Positions 35,113-43,831 are shown, counted from the stretch's first letter. The stretch: DNA of 64,000 nucleotides from Bradyrhizobium embrapense (GCF_001189235.2 NZ_LFIP02000003.1:868001-932000), one strand, 5' to 3'. Notes: generated from the letters alone by a model not told the origin. Numbers and translations are program-made.

Positions 35113-35880
35113 ATGGCCGAGCAGGAGGACGCCATCATCCGGGTCCGCGACGTCACCGTTCAATTCGGCTCCACCCGCGTGCTCGACGGCCTCGACCTCG
35201 ACGTCAAGCGCGGCGAGATCCTCGGCTTCGTCGGCCCGTCGGGCGCCGGCAAGTCGGTGCTGACGCGCACCATCATCGGCCTTGTGCCGAAGGTCTCCGG
35301 CCGCATCGAGGTGTTCGGCGTCGATCTCGATGCCGCGAACTCGTCGCAGCGCCGCGCCGTCGAGCGGCGCTGGGGCATCCTGTTCCAGCAGGGCGCGCTG
35401 TTCTCCTCGCTCACGGTGCGCCAGAACATCCAGTTTCCGGCGCGCGAATACCTGCGCGTCTCGCAGCGGCTGCTCGACGAGATCATGGTGGCGAAGCTGG
35501 TGATGGTCGGCCTGAAGCCCGAGGTCGCCGATCGCTACCCGTCGGAACTTTCCGGCGGCATGATCAAGCGTGTCGCGCTGGCGCGCGCACTCGCGCTCGA
35601 TCCGGAGCTCGTGTTTCTCGACGAGCCGACCTCGGGCCTCGATCCGATCGGCGCCGGCGATTTCGACGAGCTGGTACGCACCCTGCAGCGCACTTTGGGG
35701 CTGACCGTTTTCATGGTAACCCACGACCTCGACAGTCTTTACACCGCGTGCGACCGGATCGCCGTTTTAGGGAACGGTAAGATCATTGCTGCAGGATCGA
35801 TCGCCGACATGAAGGCATCGCAGCATCCATGGCTGCAGCAATATTTCAACGGCAAGCGCGCCCGTGCCGTTGTGGCCTAG
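35113..35880 (+). CDS. mlaF: MlaF-type ABC ATPase
   Basis: A 255-residue ATP-binding subunit of the Mla lipid transporter. Walker A is GPSGAGKS (41-48), the signature is LSGGMIKRVALARAL (about 148), and Walker B is LVFLDEPTSGLDP. The Q-loop lies at RWGILFQQGALFSSLTVRQN, with the family-typical GALF and a conserved His in the MVTHDLDS switch. The start could be the ATG at 35113 or a GTG at 35107 that overlaps the mlaE stop; either implies tight coupling. It sits between permease and substrate-binding genes as in the standard mlaE-F-D order. Confidence 0.92.
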   Translation: MAEQEDAIIRVRDVTVQFGSTRVLDGLDLDVKRGEILGFVGPSGAGKSVLTRTIIGLVPKVSGRIEVFGVDLDAANSSQRRAVERRWGILFQQGALFSSLTVRQNIQFPAREYLRVSQRLLDEIMVAKLVMVGLKPEVADRYPSELSGGMIKRVALARALALDPELVFLDEPTSGLDPIGAGDFDELVRTLQRTLGLTVFMVTHDLDSLYTACDRIAVLGNGKIIAAGSIADMKASQHPWLQQYFNGKRARAVVA

Positions 35881-35882
35881 CC

Positions 35883-35925
35883 CATGATCCCGAAATCTGG
35901 AGCCGATTTTCGGACGAGATCATGC
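35883..35925. repeat. Palindromic repeat, GCATGATC family, copy 3
   Basis: A 43 bp imperfect palindrome with CATGATC / GATCATG arms and inner CCGAAA / TTTCGG match. It starts three bases after the mlaF stop and lies inside the operon before mlaD, so it is probably present in the shared mRNA. Confidence 0.78.
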
Positions 35926-36000
35926 GCCAACAGGAAATTCGACGGGCTCGAACGCAGCCTGGCTGCGCGCGGGCCCAAGAGTTATGAACGCGAGTAGGTG

Positions 36001-36873
36001 ATGGAAACGCGGGCGAACTACGTCTTGATCGGGGCTTTCACGCTGGCGGTGATCGCCGCGGCGTTCGGCTTCGTGCTGTGGTTCCAGAGCCTGCACACCA
36101 CCAAGCAGCGCAGTCCTCTGCGGGTGATCTTCGAGGGGCCGGCGTCCGGCCTGCGCAACGGCGGCAATGTCAATTTTAACGGTATCCGGATAGGGGAGGT
36201 CGTGTCGGTTAAGCTCGACAATCCGAGGCGCGTGGTCGCGCTGGCGATGATCGAGAACAACGCACCGCTGCGCAAGGACACCCTGGTCGGCCTCGAATTC
36301 CAGGGCCTGACCGGGGTCGCCGCGATCTCGCTGAAGGGCGGCGAGGAGGCCGCGCCGCCGGTGCCGCTGGACGAGGACGGCATCCCGGTTCTGACCGCCG
36401 ACCCGAACGCGCTGCAGGACGTCACCGAGGCGATCCGCGCCACCCTGCAGAACGTCAACCGCATCGTCGCCGACAATCAGCAGTCGGTGAAGAATTCGCT
36501 GAAGAATCTCGAAGTCTTCACCCAGGCCTTGGCGCGCAATTCCGAGAAGATCGACAACGTCATGCTCAAGGTCGACGGCGTGATGGGCAAGGCCGACAAT
36601 CTGATGCTGGGCCTCAATGCGATCGCCGGCGGCAACAACGGCAGCGAGCTGAACCTGATGGTGAAGTCGATCCGCGAGCTCGCCGACAACGTCGACAAGC
36701 GCACCAATCTCCTGATCAATGACGGCCGCCGCACGCTCGCCGACATCAGCCGCGCCGTGAACAATTTCGACCGCAACCCGAGCCGGGTGATCTTCGGCGG
36801 CAGCAACAACGCCGCGCCCGAGCCCGCGCCGGCGCCCGCCGCAGCACCAACCGGGCCGCGGCGCCGGCAATGA
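36001..36873 (+). CDS. mlaD: MlaD/MCE-family periplasmic lipid-binding protein
   Basis: A 290-residue protein anchored by one N-terminal helix (about 7-27) with a single MCE domain (about 40-115: RVIFEGPASGLRNGGNVNFNGIRIGEV). The rest is helical, with repeated patterns IDNVMLKVDGVMGKADNLML that can form a helical barrel or coiled coil. The end is Pro/Ala rich. MCE rings form the periplasmic part of the Mla complex and shuttle phospholipids. The start ATG at 36001 has GTAGG just upstream; a GTG one codon earlier is possible. It is the last gene of mlaE-F-D. Confidence 0.9.
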   Translation: METRANYVLIGAFTLAVIAAAFGFVLWFQSLHTTKQRSPLRVIFEGPASGLRNGGNVNFNGIRIGEVVSVKLDNPRRVVALAMIENNAPLRKDTLVGLEFQGLTGVAAISLKGGEEAAPPVPLDEDGIPVLTADPNALQDVTEAIRATLQNVNRIVADNQQSVKNSLKNLEVFTQALARNSEKIDNVMLKVDGVMGKADNLMLGLNAIAGGNNGSELNLMVKSIRELADNVDKRTNLLINDGRRTLADISRAVNNFDRNPSRVIFGGSNNAAPEPAPAPAAAPTGPRRRQ

Positions 36874-36928
36874 TGGGCGGCGAATGGTGAGTGGCGAATA
36901 GCGAATAGGGTTCGCTGTCGGACACATC

Positions 36929-37013
36929 CGTCATTGCGAGGAGCGCAGCGACGAAGCAATCCATTGCTCCCGCAAGCGGCGAATTGGATTGGTTCGCTCC
37001 GCTCGCAATGACG
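36929..37013. repeat. Intergenic palindromic repeat, CGTCATTGCGAG family
   Basis: An 85 bp imperfect palindrome: CGTCATTGCGAGGAGCGCAG at one end and CTCCGCTCGCAATGACG at the other, with GCAATCCA / TTGGATTGG inside. The 265 bp gap also has inverted GCGAATAG-type repeats at about 36880-36907 and 37109-37134. No gene was found in it. Confidence 0.8.
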
Positions 37014-37076
37014 GTGGCTGACGCGGTCGCGGTGCGTCGACACGTCGTTCGCGGATCCATTCACGCGAACCCAAGC

Positions 37077-37107
37077 AAAAACGGAGGCCGTTGGGCCTCC
37101 GTTTCCA
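37077..37107. terminator. Bidirectional intrinsic terminator
   Basis: A perfect 9 bp stem (ACGGAGGCC / GGCCTCCGT) with a GTTG loop. T-rich tails lie on both sides: TTTCC on the plus strand and TTTTTGC on the minus strand. It can end both mlaD and the convergent giant gene, with the stronger tail on the giant gene side. Confidence 0.9.
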
Positions 37108-37138
37108 CTCACTATTCGCTATCAGCCATTCGCCAGCT

Positions 37139-40100
37139 TTACCCCAGCCGTCCCGCCGCGTGGGCGAGCAGGGTGTAGACCAGCCCGGTCTCCGAGGTCA
37201 GGTGGCCGGCCAGCTCCTGCTGGCCGCGGCCTTCGCGGGCGACTTCGTCGAGCAGGCGCTCGAACTCCGCGATGTAGCGGTCGACCGTCTGCTTGAAGCC
37301 GCGGTCGGCGCGGTACTTGCGGGCCACTTCATCGAAGGCCTTCTGGCCGGCCGGCGTGTAGAGGCGCTTGGAGAACGCCTTGTTCTCGCCGCGCTGGTAG
37401 CGATCCCACATCTCGGCCGCGAGGGTGCGGTCCATCAGCCGGCCGATGTCGAGCGAGAGCGATTCCAGCGGATTGGCGGCCGGCTGCGGTTGCTGCGGAC
37501 GCGGGCGCTGTTGGGCATCGCGGCCCTGCGGGGCAGGCGGCGGAGCGTCGCTGCGGTTGAGCAGGTCGGACAGCCAGCCATCGCCGTTGTTGGGGCTGGC
37601 CGGGCTGACCGACGGAGCCTCGGTGCGGCGCGAGGTCGCCATGCCGAGATCAGGCGGCGGCAGGGTCGAGGCGCTGTTGCCGTTGTCCCGCACGCTGTCG
37701 CGCATGCGCACGTCGCCGCGGCCGCCGGCGGCAGCCATGATCGGCTCCTCGTGGCGGACGCTGGCGCGGCTGGTCGAAACCACGTCGAGCCCGCGGCCGT
37801 GATGGGCGACGATGCGGTTCAGCTCGGCGAGCGCCTCGATCTGGTCGACGATCACCTTGCGCATCTGCGCGGTGTTCTCTGCGGCCTCCTGCGGCATTTC
37901 CAGCACGCCGCGGCGCAGCTCGTTGCGGGTGGCCTCGAGCTCGCTGTGCATCTCGCTCGCCATCTGCTTCATCGCCGCGACCATCGCGGAGAACTTCTCC
38001 GTCGATTCCCTGAACATCGCATCCGTCTCGGCGTTGCTCTGCTGGTAGAGGTCGTTCATGGCGTCGACGGTCTGCTGACGCTCGTTCTCGGCGGCCAGGC
38101 GCACCGCCTCGAACTGCTTGCTGATCGCAGCCGAACCGGCACCCGCGGTCTCCGCCACCACGCGCGCGATGTCGCGGGCGCGTTCTTCGGCCGCGCTGAG
38201 CGATTCATCGAGCAGCCCGGTGAAGCGCGACAGCCGCTGGTCGAGATCGGTGGTGCGCAGGTCGATGGTGGTGACCAGCGATTCCAGCTCCGACTTGCGT
38301 TCGCTGACGGAGGTCGTGGTCGAACGGTTGGCCTGTTCGACCACGGCAGCCGCCTCGATCAGCGCCTTGCCATGGGTCTCGAACTGGCTCGACAGCGCGC
38401 TGAGATCTTCCAGCGCCTTGCCGGTCTTGCTGTTGAACACCGAGAGCTGGTCTTCCAGCGTCTGGGTCGCCACGCCGTTGCGCGAGGTGACGTCGTTCAT
38501 GGCGGACACGAAGTCGGCGACGCGGGTCACCAGCGCGCGCTCCAGCGAGTTGAGGTTGTCGTGGGCGCCGGTCAGCACTTCCTGCAGCAGGATGTTGCCC
38601 TCGCGCAGCCGCTCGAACAGCGCGACCGTATCGGTGCGCAGGATCTTGCTGGTCTCCTGCATCTCCGTGACGGCCGAGATCGAGACCTGGCGCGACTGGT
38701 CGATCGCCGCGCGCGAGGCCTGCTCGAGCTCCTTGAGCGACTTCGCTACCGCGCCGGTCGCCTGGTCGCCGGCCGAGGTGATGTTGCGTGCGACATCGCT
38801 GCCGTGCGCCGCCATCGACTGCGAGAAGGCGAGGCCACGGGTTTCGATCGCCTTCAGCGCATCCGCGGTGGCGCGATCCATGTCGTTCGACAGCTGCGTG
38901 GTCTTGGCGGTCAATGCCTCGACCAGCGAGCCGCGGCGGCCGTCGACTATCTGCGACAGCCGCTCGGTCTGCTGCTGCACATAGGTGACGATCTCGTCGG
39001 TCTTGCTGGTCATCGCCGAGCCGAATGCGCTGGACGCGGACAGCACCGAGCGCTCGATGTCGGCGGAGGTCGTCTTGACCTTGGTCGAGACCTCGTTGGA
39101 CATGTTGACAAGTGCGGCCTGGGCGTTCTGCGCAGAGGTCTGGATGTTGTCGGTGGTCTTGGCCGTGACCGAGCCCAGCGCGCGCTCGATGTCGGTCGAG
39201 AGCGTGCGGATCTGGGCGGCGGCATCGGCGGAGGTCGCCGCAAACGAGCTCTGGGCCTCGCGGGCGCTGCTCAGGATGGTCTGTGCGGTCTCCGCGCTGG
39301 CGGTGGTCAGCGAGCGCTCGATCTCGACGGAGATCGCGCGGATCTGGGTTGCGGCCTCGTTGGAGGTCGCCACGAACGAGTTCTGGGCATCGCGGGCACT
39401 GCCGAGGATCGACTGCGCGGTGTTGGTGCCGACCGACGTCAGGGTGCGCTCGACATCGGCTGCCAGTGACTTGACGTGGTTGGCTGCTTCCGTCGACGCC
39501 GTGACGAGGGTGTTCTGCGCCTCGCGAGCGCCGGCCGTCAGCACCTCGATGGTGCCGGAACCGGCCATCGACAGCGCGCGCTGGATATCGGCGGCAAGCG
39601 CCGTCACCTTGGTCGCAGACTCGGTCGAGGCGTTGACCAGCATGCTCTGGGCTTCGCGCGCGCCCGACGTGATCGATTCCGCAGTGGCGGAGCCGGCCAT
39701 CGACAGCGAGCGCTCCATGTCGGCCGCAAGGGTGCGGACCAGATCGGCGGCCTCGGTGGAGGCACCGGCCAGCGTGCTCTGGGCCTCGCGGGCGGAGGCG
39801 ACGATGGCTTCCGCGGTGGCGGAGCCGGCCATCGACAGCGAGCGCTCGATGTCGGCCGACAGGGTGCGGACCAGGTTGGTGGCGTCGGTCGACGCGCCGG
39901 CCAGCGTGCTCTGGGCCTCGCGGGCGGAAGCGACGACGGCCTCCGCGGTCGCGGTGCCGGCAGTCGAGAGCGAGTGCTGGATGTCGGCCGCGAGCGTGCG
40001 GACGAGGTTGGCGGCCTCGGTCGACGCGCCGGCCAGCGTGCTCTGGGCTTCGCGGGCGGAGGCGACCACGGCTTCCGCGGTCGCGGAACCGGCCATCGAC

Positions 40101-43072
40101 AGCGAGCGCTCGACGTCGCTGGCGAGCGACTTGACCTGGCCGGTGACGTCGGCCGACGTCGCGATCAGGGTGGTCTGGGCCTCGCGGGCGCCAGTCATGA
40201 TCGCTTCGGCGGCGGCAGAGCCGGACATCGACAGCGATTGCTCGACGTCGGCGGCCAGCGCCTTGACCTGGCTGGCGGCTTCGGCCGAGGCCGAGACCAG
40301 CGTGGTCTGGGCGTCGCGCGCGCCCGACAGCACCGAGGCTGCGGTGGCGCTGCCGGCGGCCTGCAGGGTGCGCTCGACGTCCTCCGACAGCGCCTTGATC
40401 TGCGAGGCGACGTCGCCGGATGCGGAGACCAGCGAGACCTGGGCGTCGCGGGCACTGGTGAGGATCGAGTTGGCGGCGCTGGTGCCGACGGCGGTCAGCA
40501 CGCCCTCGACCTCGGCCGAGCTCAGCTTGAGCTGGTTGCCGACATCCGCGGACACGCTGAGCAGCGCCTGCTGCGCGGTGCGCGCGCCGGTCTGGATGGT
40601 TTCGCTGGTGTTGACCACGAGATTGGTCAGCGAACGCTCGGCGTCCTCGACATGGGACTTGATGCTCGACGACAGCAGCTCGGCGCGGGACATCAGGTCC
40701 TCGCTCGCCTGGCGGCCGCTGCTCTCGATGCGGCCGGCAACGGCCTCGACGCGCGAGCCGAGCAGGTCCTCGAACTGCGCGACGCGGGTGTCGATGTCAC
40801 CGGCGATGACGCCGACGCGGCTCTCGATGCCCTGCTGGATGTCGGCGAAGCGCGCCGAGATGGTGTCGGTGAGATTCGAGCTGTGGCCGCTGATGGTCTC
40901 GACGAGGCGGCTGTTGTGAGCGTTGATGGTGTCGGCGAGGCGGGTGCTGTGGCCGTTGATGGTGTCGACCAGGCGGACGCTGTGGCCGTCGATCGTCTCG
41001 GTGACGCCGTTGATGCGATGGTCGATCGCGGCGATCGCCTGCACGGTGCCCTCGGTCAGGGTAGTGGTGAGCAGGCCGAGGCGCGAGTCGATCGAGTGGA
41101 TCGCCTGGGTGGCGCCTTCGGTCAGCTGGGTCGCTAGCGTGCCGAGATGGCCATCGATGGTATCGGTGACCGACTTGGCGCGGCTCTCGAAGGTGACTTC
41201 GAGCGTCCGCATGCGGCCGTCGATCGCGTCGTCCAGCGACTGCAGGCGGCCGTCGAACGAGCCGATCTTGCTGGCGAGCGATGAGTCGAACGAAGACAGC
41301 TTGTCGGTCAGCGAGGCGTCGAGACTGGTGACGCGGCTGCCGAGCGTGGTCTCGAACTGCAGCAGGCGCTGGTCGAGCGAAGCGGTGATCTCGCCGCTAT
41401 TGGCGGTGACGCGATTGTCGAAGGTGTCGACATAGGTCTTCAGGCTGTCGGCGATGTCCTGGGTCCGCTGGCCCATGCGCTCGACGATGTCGCCGCCGAA
41501 GGTCTTCACGGTGCGGTCGAATTCCGAGATGTGGCGGGTGATCAGCGCGCCGAGCGTGCCGGAGTCGCGGGCGAATTTCTCGGCGAGCTCGCTGCCGTGG
41601 TTCTTCACCAGGTCGTCGAACGCGCTCATCTGCAACGATAGCGAATCGTGCGCGGTCTCGGTCTGGCCCACCACCTTGGCGACCAGCGAATTGACGGTGA
41701 CGTCGAGCGCCTCGCTCGCCCGGTCGCCGGAGGTCATGATCTGGCCGGCGAGGCGGTTGCCGGCGTCGTCGATCTTGCTGACGAGGTCGTTGCTGCGCAG
41801 CTCGAGCTCGAGCAGCAGCGAGTCCGCGGAGTTCTTCAGGGAGTCGTGGACTTCCTCGGTGCGGTCGGAGATGCCGTCGACGATCGCGGACGAACGCTGC
41901 TCGAACTCGCCGGTGATGCGGTCGATGCGCTCGTTCAGCATCTCGTGGACGCGATCGGCCAGATCGACGAACTCGTCATGGACGTGGCCGGTCTTGAAGT
42001 TGAGGCTGGTGGTGAGCCGCTCGGAGGCGTCCATCACCGCGCGCGTGGTCTCGGCGCTGGCTTCCTCGAGGCGGTCGAGCAGGTCGCCGCCGCGCTCGCC
42101 GAGCGCGAGGATCATGTTGTCGCCGGCATGGCTCAGCGCGGTCGTGATGTGCTGGCCGCGCTCTTCCAGCGCGCCGGTGATGCTCTTGGCGACCTCGTCG
42201 ACGCGCGAGGCGATCGCGTCCGAGATCAGCGCGATGTCGTGGCGCAGGTCGATCTGCACGCCGGAGATCGCGCTGCGCACCTGCTCGGCCTGGCCGACCA
42301 GGTTGTCGCGCTGGTGGGCGATGTCCTGCAGCAGTGCGCGGATGCGCACTTCATTGTCGGAATAGGCGCGCTCCAGCGCCGCCACCTCGTTGGCAACCAG
42401 GGTCTCGAGTTCGCCGGCGCGCGCGATCGCGCGTTCGACGCCGTCGCCCATCGCCGCGACCTCGCGGCGGATCGCCTGGCCGACCGTCACCATGGAATCG
42501 GCGGCGGCGTTTTCCGGCTCGGAGAATCGCATCGCGACCTGCGCCATCGATTGCGCGATCATCTGCATGCGCTGGCCGTGCGAGGCGAGGCTGGCGAGAT
42601 AATAGAACAGCAGCACCGGAACGGCGAACAGCGCGGCGAGGCCGGCGAGCACCAGGACGCCGGTGCCCTGGGCCATCGAAGCCTGCAGCGCCGGCCAGAA
42701 CGCGATGGTGAGAATGACGCCGCCGAGCAGCCAGGCGCCGGAGCAGACGAAGAACAGCGTGAAAGCGTTGCGGGCGCGGCCTCCCTGCAGCGTCTGCAGC
42801 ATCTGGCCGATGGTCTCGCGATCGTCATTGGCGGCGCGGCGCGGCGCACGCGGCTCCTCGATCGGCTCGAACACCGAACGATCGCTGTTCGGACGGGGTT
42901 CGAACGATGCGGCGGAAAAATCCGGAGCTTGTGGCGGCAGGTTCGGCGGCGCGGCGCCGTCGTTGAGGGGGCTGCGGTTCTCGGCGCCTTGTTCGCTGAT
43001 GTTGAGGGCTTCCTGGATGGCAGAAAGCGCGACTTCTGTGGGATCTTTGACCTTCTTGGGAGTGTTCGCCAT
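37139..43072 (-). CDS. Giant membrane-anchored helical protein, growth pole ring (GPR/RgsE) homologue
   Basis: A 1,977-residue protein. Residues 1-100 are cytoplasmic and low complexity, two membrane helices follow (about 103-126 and 137-161), and the rest is almost entirely helical and repeat-built. Runs of 11-residue units (TINGHSTRLAD type) lie around 640-760 and twelve tandem 44-residue units at 830-1357. The C-terminal 100 or so residues (after a Pro/Gln-rich linker) look globular: LDIGRLMDRTLAAEMWDRYQ. Size, two N-terminal helices and apolipoprotein-like repeats match GPR of Agrobacterium and RgsE of Sinorhizobium, which form a ring at the growing pole and are needed for polar growth. 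That identity is by architecture, not alignment. The start is the ATG at 43072; a longer frame to 43165 has no support. Confidence 0.8.
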   Translation of the reverse strand: MANTPKKVKDPTEVALSAIQEALNISEQGAENRSPLNDGAAPPNLPPQAPDFSAASFEPRPNSDRSVFEPIEEPRAPRRAANDDRETIGQMLQTLQGGRARNAFTLFFVCSGAWLLGGVILTIAFWPALQASMAQGTGVLVLAGLAALFAVPVLLFYYLASLASHGQRMQMIAQSMAQVAMRFSEPENAAADSMVTVGQAIRREVAAMGDGVERAIARAGELETLVANEVAALERAYSDNEVRIRALLQDIAHQRDNLVGQAEQVRSAISGVQIDLRHDIALISDAIASRVDEVAKSITGALEERGQHITTALSHAGDNMILALGERGGDLLDRLEEASAETTRAVMDASERLTTSLNFKTGHVHDEFVDLADRVHEMLNERIDRITGEFEQRSSAIVDGISDRTEEVHDSLKNSADSLLLELELRSNDLVSKIDDAGNRLAGQIMTSGDRASEALDVTVNSLVAKVVGQTETAHDSLSLQMSAFDDLVKNHGSELAEKFARDSGTLGALITRHISEFDRTVKTFGGDIVERMGQRTQDIADSLKTYVDTFDNRVTANSGEITASLDQRLLQFETTLGSRVTSLDASLTDKLSSFDSSLASKIGSFDGRLQSLDDAIDGRMRTLEVTFESRAKSVTDTIDGHLGTLATQLTEGATQAIHSIDSRLGLLTTTLTEGTVQAIAAIDHRINGVTETIDGHSVRLVDTINGHSTRLADTINAHNSRLVETISGHSSNLTDTISARFADIQQGIESRVGVIAGDIDTRVAQFEDLLGSRVEAVAGRIESSGRQASEDLMSRAELLSSSIKSHVEDAERSLTNLVVNTSETIQTGARTAQQALLSVSADVGNQLKLSSAEVEGVLTAVGTSAANSILTSARDAQVSLVSASGDVASQIKALSEDVERTLQAAGSATAASVLSGARDAQTTLVSASAEAASQVKALAADVEQSLSMSGSAAAEAIMTGAREAQTTLIATSADVTGQVKSLASDVERSLSMAGSATAEAVVASAREAQSTLAGASTEAANLVRTLAADIQHSLSTAGTATAEAVVASAREAQSTLAGASTDATNLVRTLSADIERSLSMAGSATAEAIVASAREAQSTLAGASTEAADLVRTLAADMERSLSMAGSATAESITSGAREAQSMLVNASTESATKVTALAADIQRALSMAGSGTIEVLTAGAREAQNTLVTASTEAANHVKSLAADVERTLTSVGTNTAQSILGSARDAQNSFVATSNEAATQIRAISVEIERSLTTASAETAQTILSSAREAQSSFAATSADAAAQIRTLSTDIERALGSVTAKTTDNIQTSAQNAQAALVNMSNEVSTKVKTTSADIERSVLSASSAFGSAMTSKTDEIVTYVQQQTERLSQIVDGRRGSLVEALTAKTTQLSNDMDRATADALKAIETRGLAFSQSMAAHGSDVARNITSAGDQATGAVAKSLKELEQASRAAIDQSRQVSISAVTEMQETSKILRTDTVALFERLREGNILLQEVLTGAHDNLNSLERALVTRVADFVSAMNDVTSRNGVATQTLEDQLSVFNSKTGKALEDLSALSSQFETHGKALIEAAAVVEQANRSTTTSVSERKSELESLVTTIDLRTTDLDQRLSRFTGLLDESLSAAEERARDIARVVAETAGAGSAAISKQFEAVRLAAENERQQTVDAMNDLYQQSNAETDAMFRESTEKFSAMVAAMKQMASEMHSELEATRNELRRGVLEMPQEAAENTAQMRKVIVDQIEALAELNRIVAHHGRGLDVVSTSRASVRHEEPIMAAAGGRGDVRMRDSVRDNGNSASTLPPPDLGMATSRRTEAPSVSPASPNNGDGWLSDLLNRSDAPPPAPQGRDAQQRPRPQQPQPAANPLESLSLDIGRLMDRTLAAEMWDRYQRGENKAFSKRLYTPAGQKAFDEVARKYRADRGFKQTVDRYIAEFERLLDEVAREGRGQQELAGHLTSETGLVYTLLAHAAGRLG
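39002..40585 (-). repeat. Twelve tandem 132 bp repeats inside the giant gene
   Basis: Exactly 12 x 132 bp, with no insertion or deletion between units, encoding 44-residue repeats that each begin AR(D/E)AQ or a close variant. Units 5-7 (about 39,660-40,060) are nearly identical in protein and DNA and look recently duplicated; the outer units have drifted. Forty-four is four times eleven, consistent with hendecad helical packing. Confidence 0.93.
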
Positions 43073-43242
43073 GTTCAGTCTGAGCCCTCTCACTAATTTA
43101 CGCGTCGGCGAGCTTGCGATTGTCCCCGCGCAAGCTCGAAGCCGGTGCCCACAAGCGGAGCACAAGCGGCCCCCTCCGGCGGCTTGTCCGCTACATCCGC
43201 AAACATCCTATTGGGAGAGCGATGCGAATGAAATGCTTGCGA

Positions 43243-43257
43243 TTAATACTTTCTTAA
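43243..43257. promoter_or_regulatory. Perfect CtrA-type binding site (TTAA-N7-TTAA)
   Basis: TTAATACTTTCTTAA exactly matches the CtrA consensus TTAA-N7-TTAA. It lies in the 381 bp gap between the divergent GPR-like gene (start 171 bp away) and the hpt gene (start 197 bp away). Two further TTAAC half-sites lie nearby at about 43264 and 43383. The rest of the gap holds no gene. Confidence 0.7.
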
Positions 43258-43453
43258 TCATCGTTAACAGCTTTGCGCCATAAGGCCTTATCGGTACTCG
43301 AAATTCCCGCCGCAGAGGGCCGATTGTGTCCGGAAATTGTCCAGAATCGGGCGGTTTTGCCGATCATCCCGACAACAATTCGTTAACCAGTTTCGTGATT
43401 GGCTGGCCAACGGTCCGCCGGTGAAGGCCCGGCAGAGACGACAGGGACAGGCC

Positions 43454-43831
43454 ATGCCGCTTCATCTCGAACGGGTTGAATGGACCCAATCGCCGCCGCT
43501 CGCGCCGGGCGCCGGTCCGATCGACGTCGAGCACCTCAGGCGGATGACGCTGGGCGATCCGGGGCTGGAGCGCGAAGTGCTGGCGATGTTCTGGAGCCAG
43601 TCGGCCCGGATCCTTGGCGAGCTGGCTGCCTTGCCGCCCGAGGCCACGACCCATGCCCACACCCTGAAAGGCTCGGCGCGGGCGATTGGCGCCTTCGGCG
43701 TCGCCGAGGCGGCCGCCAACCTGGAAACCGCGCTGACCGCCGGTTCCGACCCGGCCCAGCCGCTCGCCGCGCTGGGGGCCGCGATTGCCGAGGCGCGCAC
43801 GGCGATCGAGCTGATTCTGGGTCGCTCCTAG
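43454..43831 (+). CDS. Single-domain histidine phosphotransfer (Hpt) protein
   Basis: A 125-residue protein with one Hpt domain from about residue 23 to the end. The phospho-accepting His69 lies in HTLKGSARAIGA, the canonical HxLKGxA motif. LRRMTLGDPGLEREVLAMFW is the family's first helix. Hpt proteins relay phosphate between hybrid kinases or receivers. It is much shorter than ChpT (which has a degenerate ATPase domain), so it is not ChpT itself. No kinase or receiver is encoded beside it. The start is the ATG at 43454, preceded by AGGGACAGG. It is divergent from the GPR-like gene across a CtrA box. Confidence 0.87.
   Translation: MPLHLERVEWTQSPPLAPGAGPIDVEHLRRMTLGDPGLEREVLAMFWSQSARILGELAALPPEATTHAHTLKGSARAIGAFGVAEAAANLETALTAGSDPAQPLAALGAAIAEARTAIELILGRS

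Noticed and set aside
37091..39469. Plus-strand open frames opposite the giant gene (up to 792 codons)
   Set aside because: They mirror the repeated codons of the giant gene and look like Arg/Gly/Leu shadow products.
39002..40585. Regular 132 bp repeats as a CRISPR-like or satellite array
   Set aside because: Units are contiguous without spacers and keep one reading frame with protein-level conservation, so they are coding repeats.
43454..43831. Hpt protein as ChpT
   Set aside because: ChpT is longer and carries a degenerate ATPase-like domain; this protein has only the Hpt domain.
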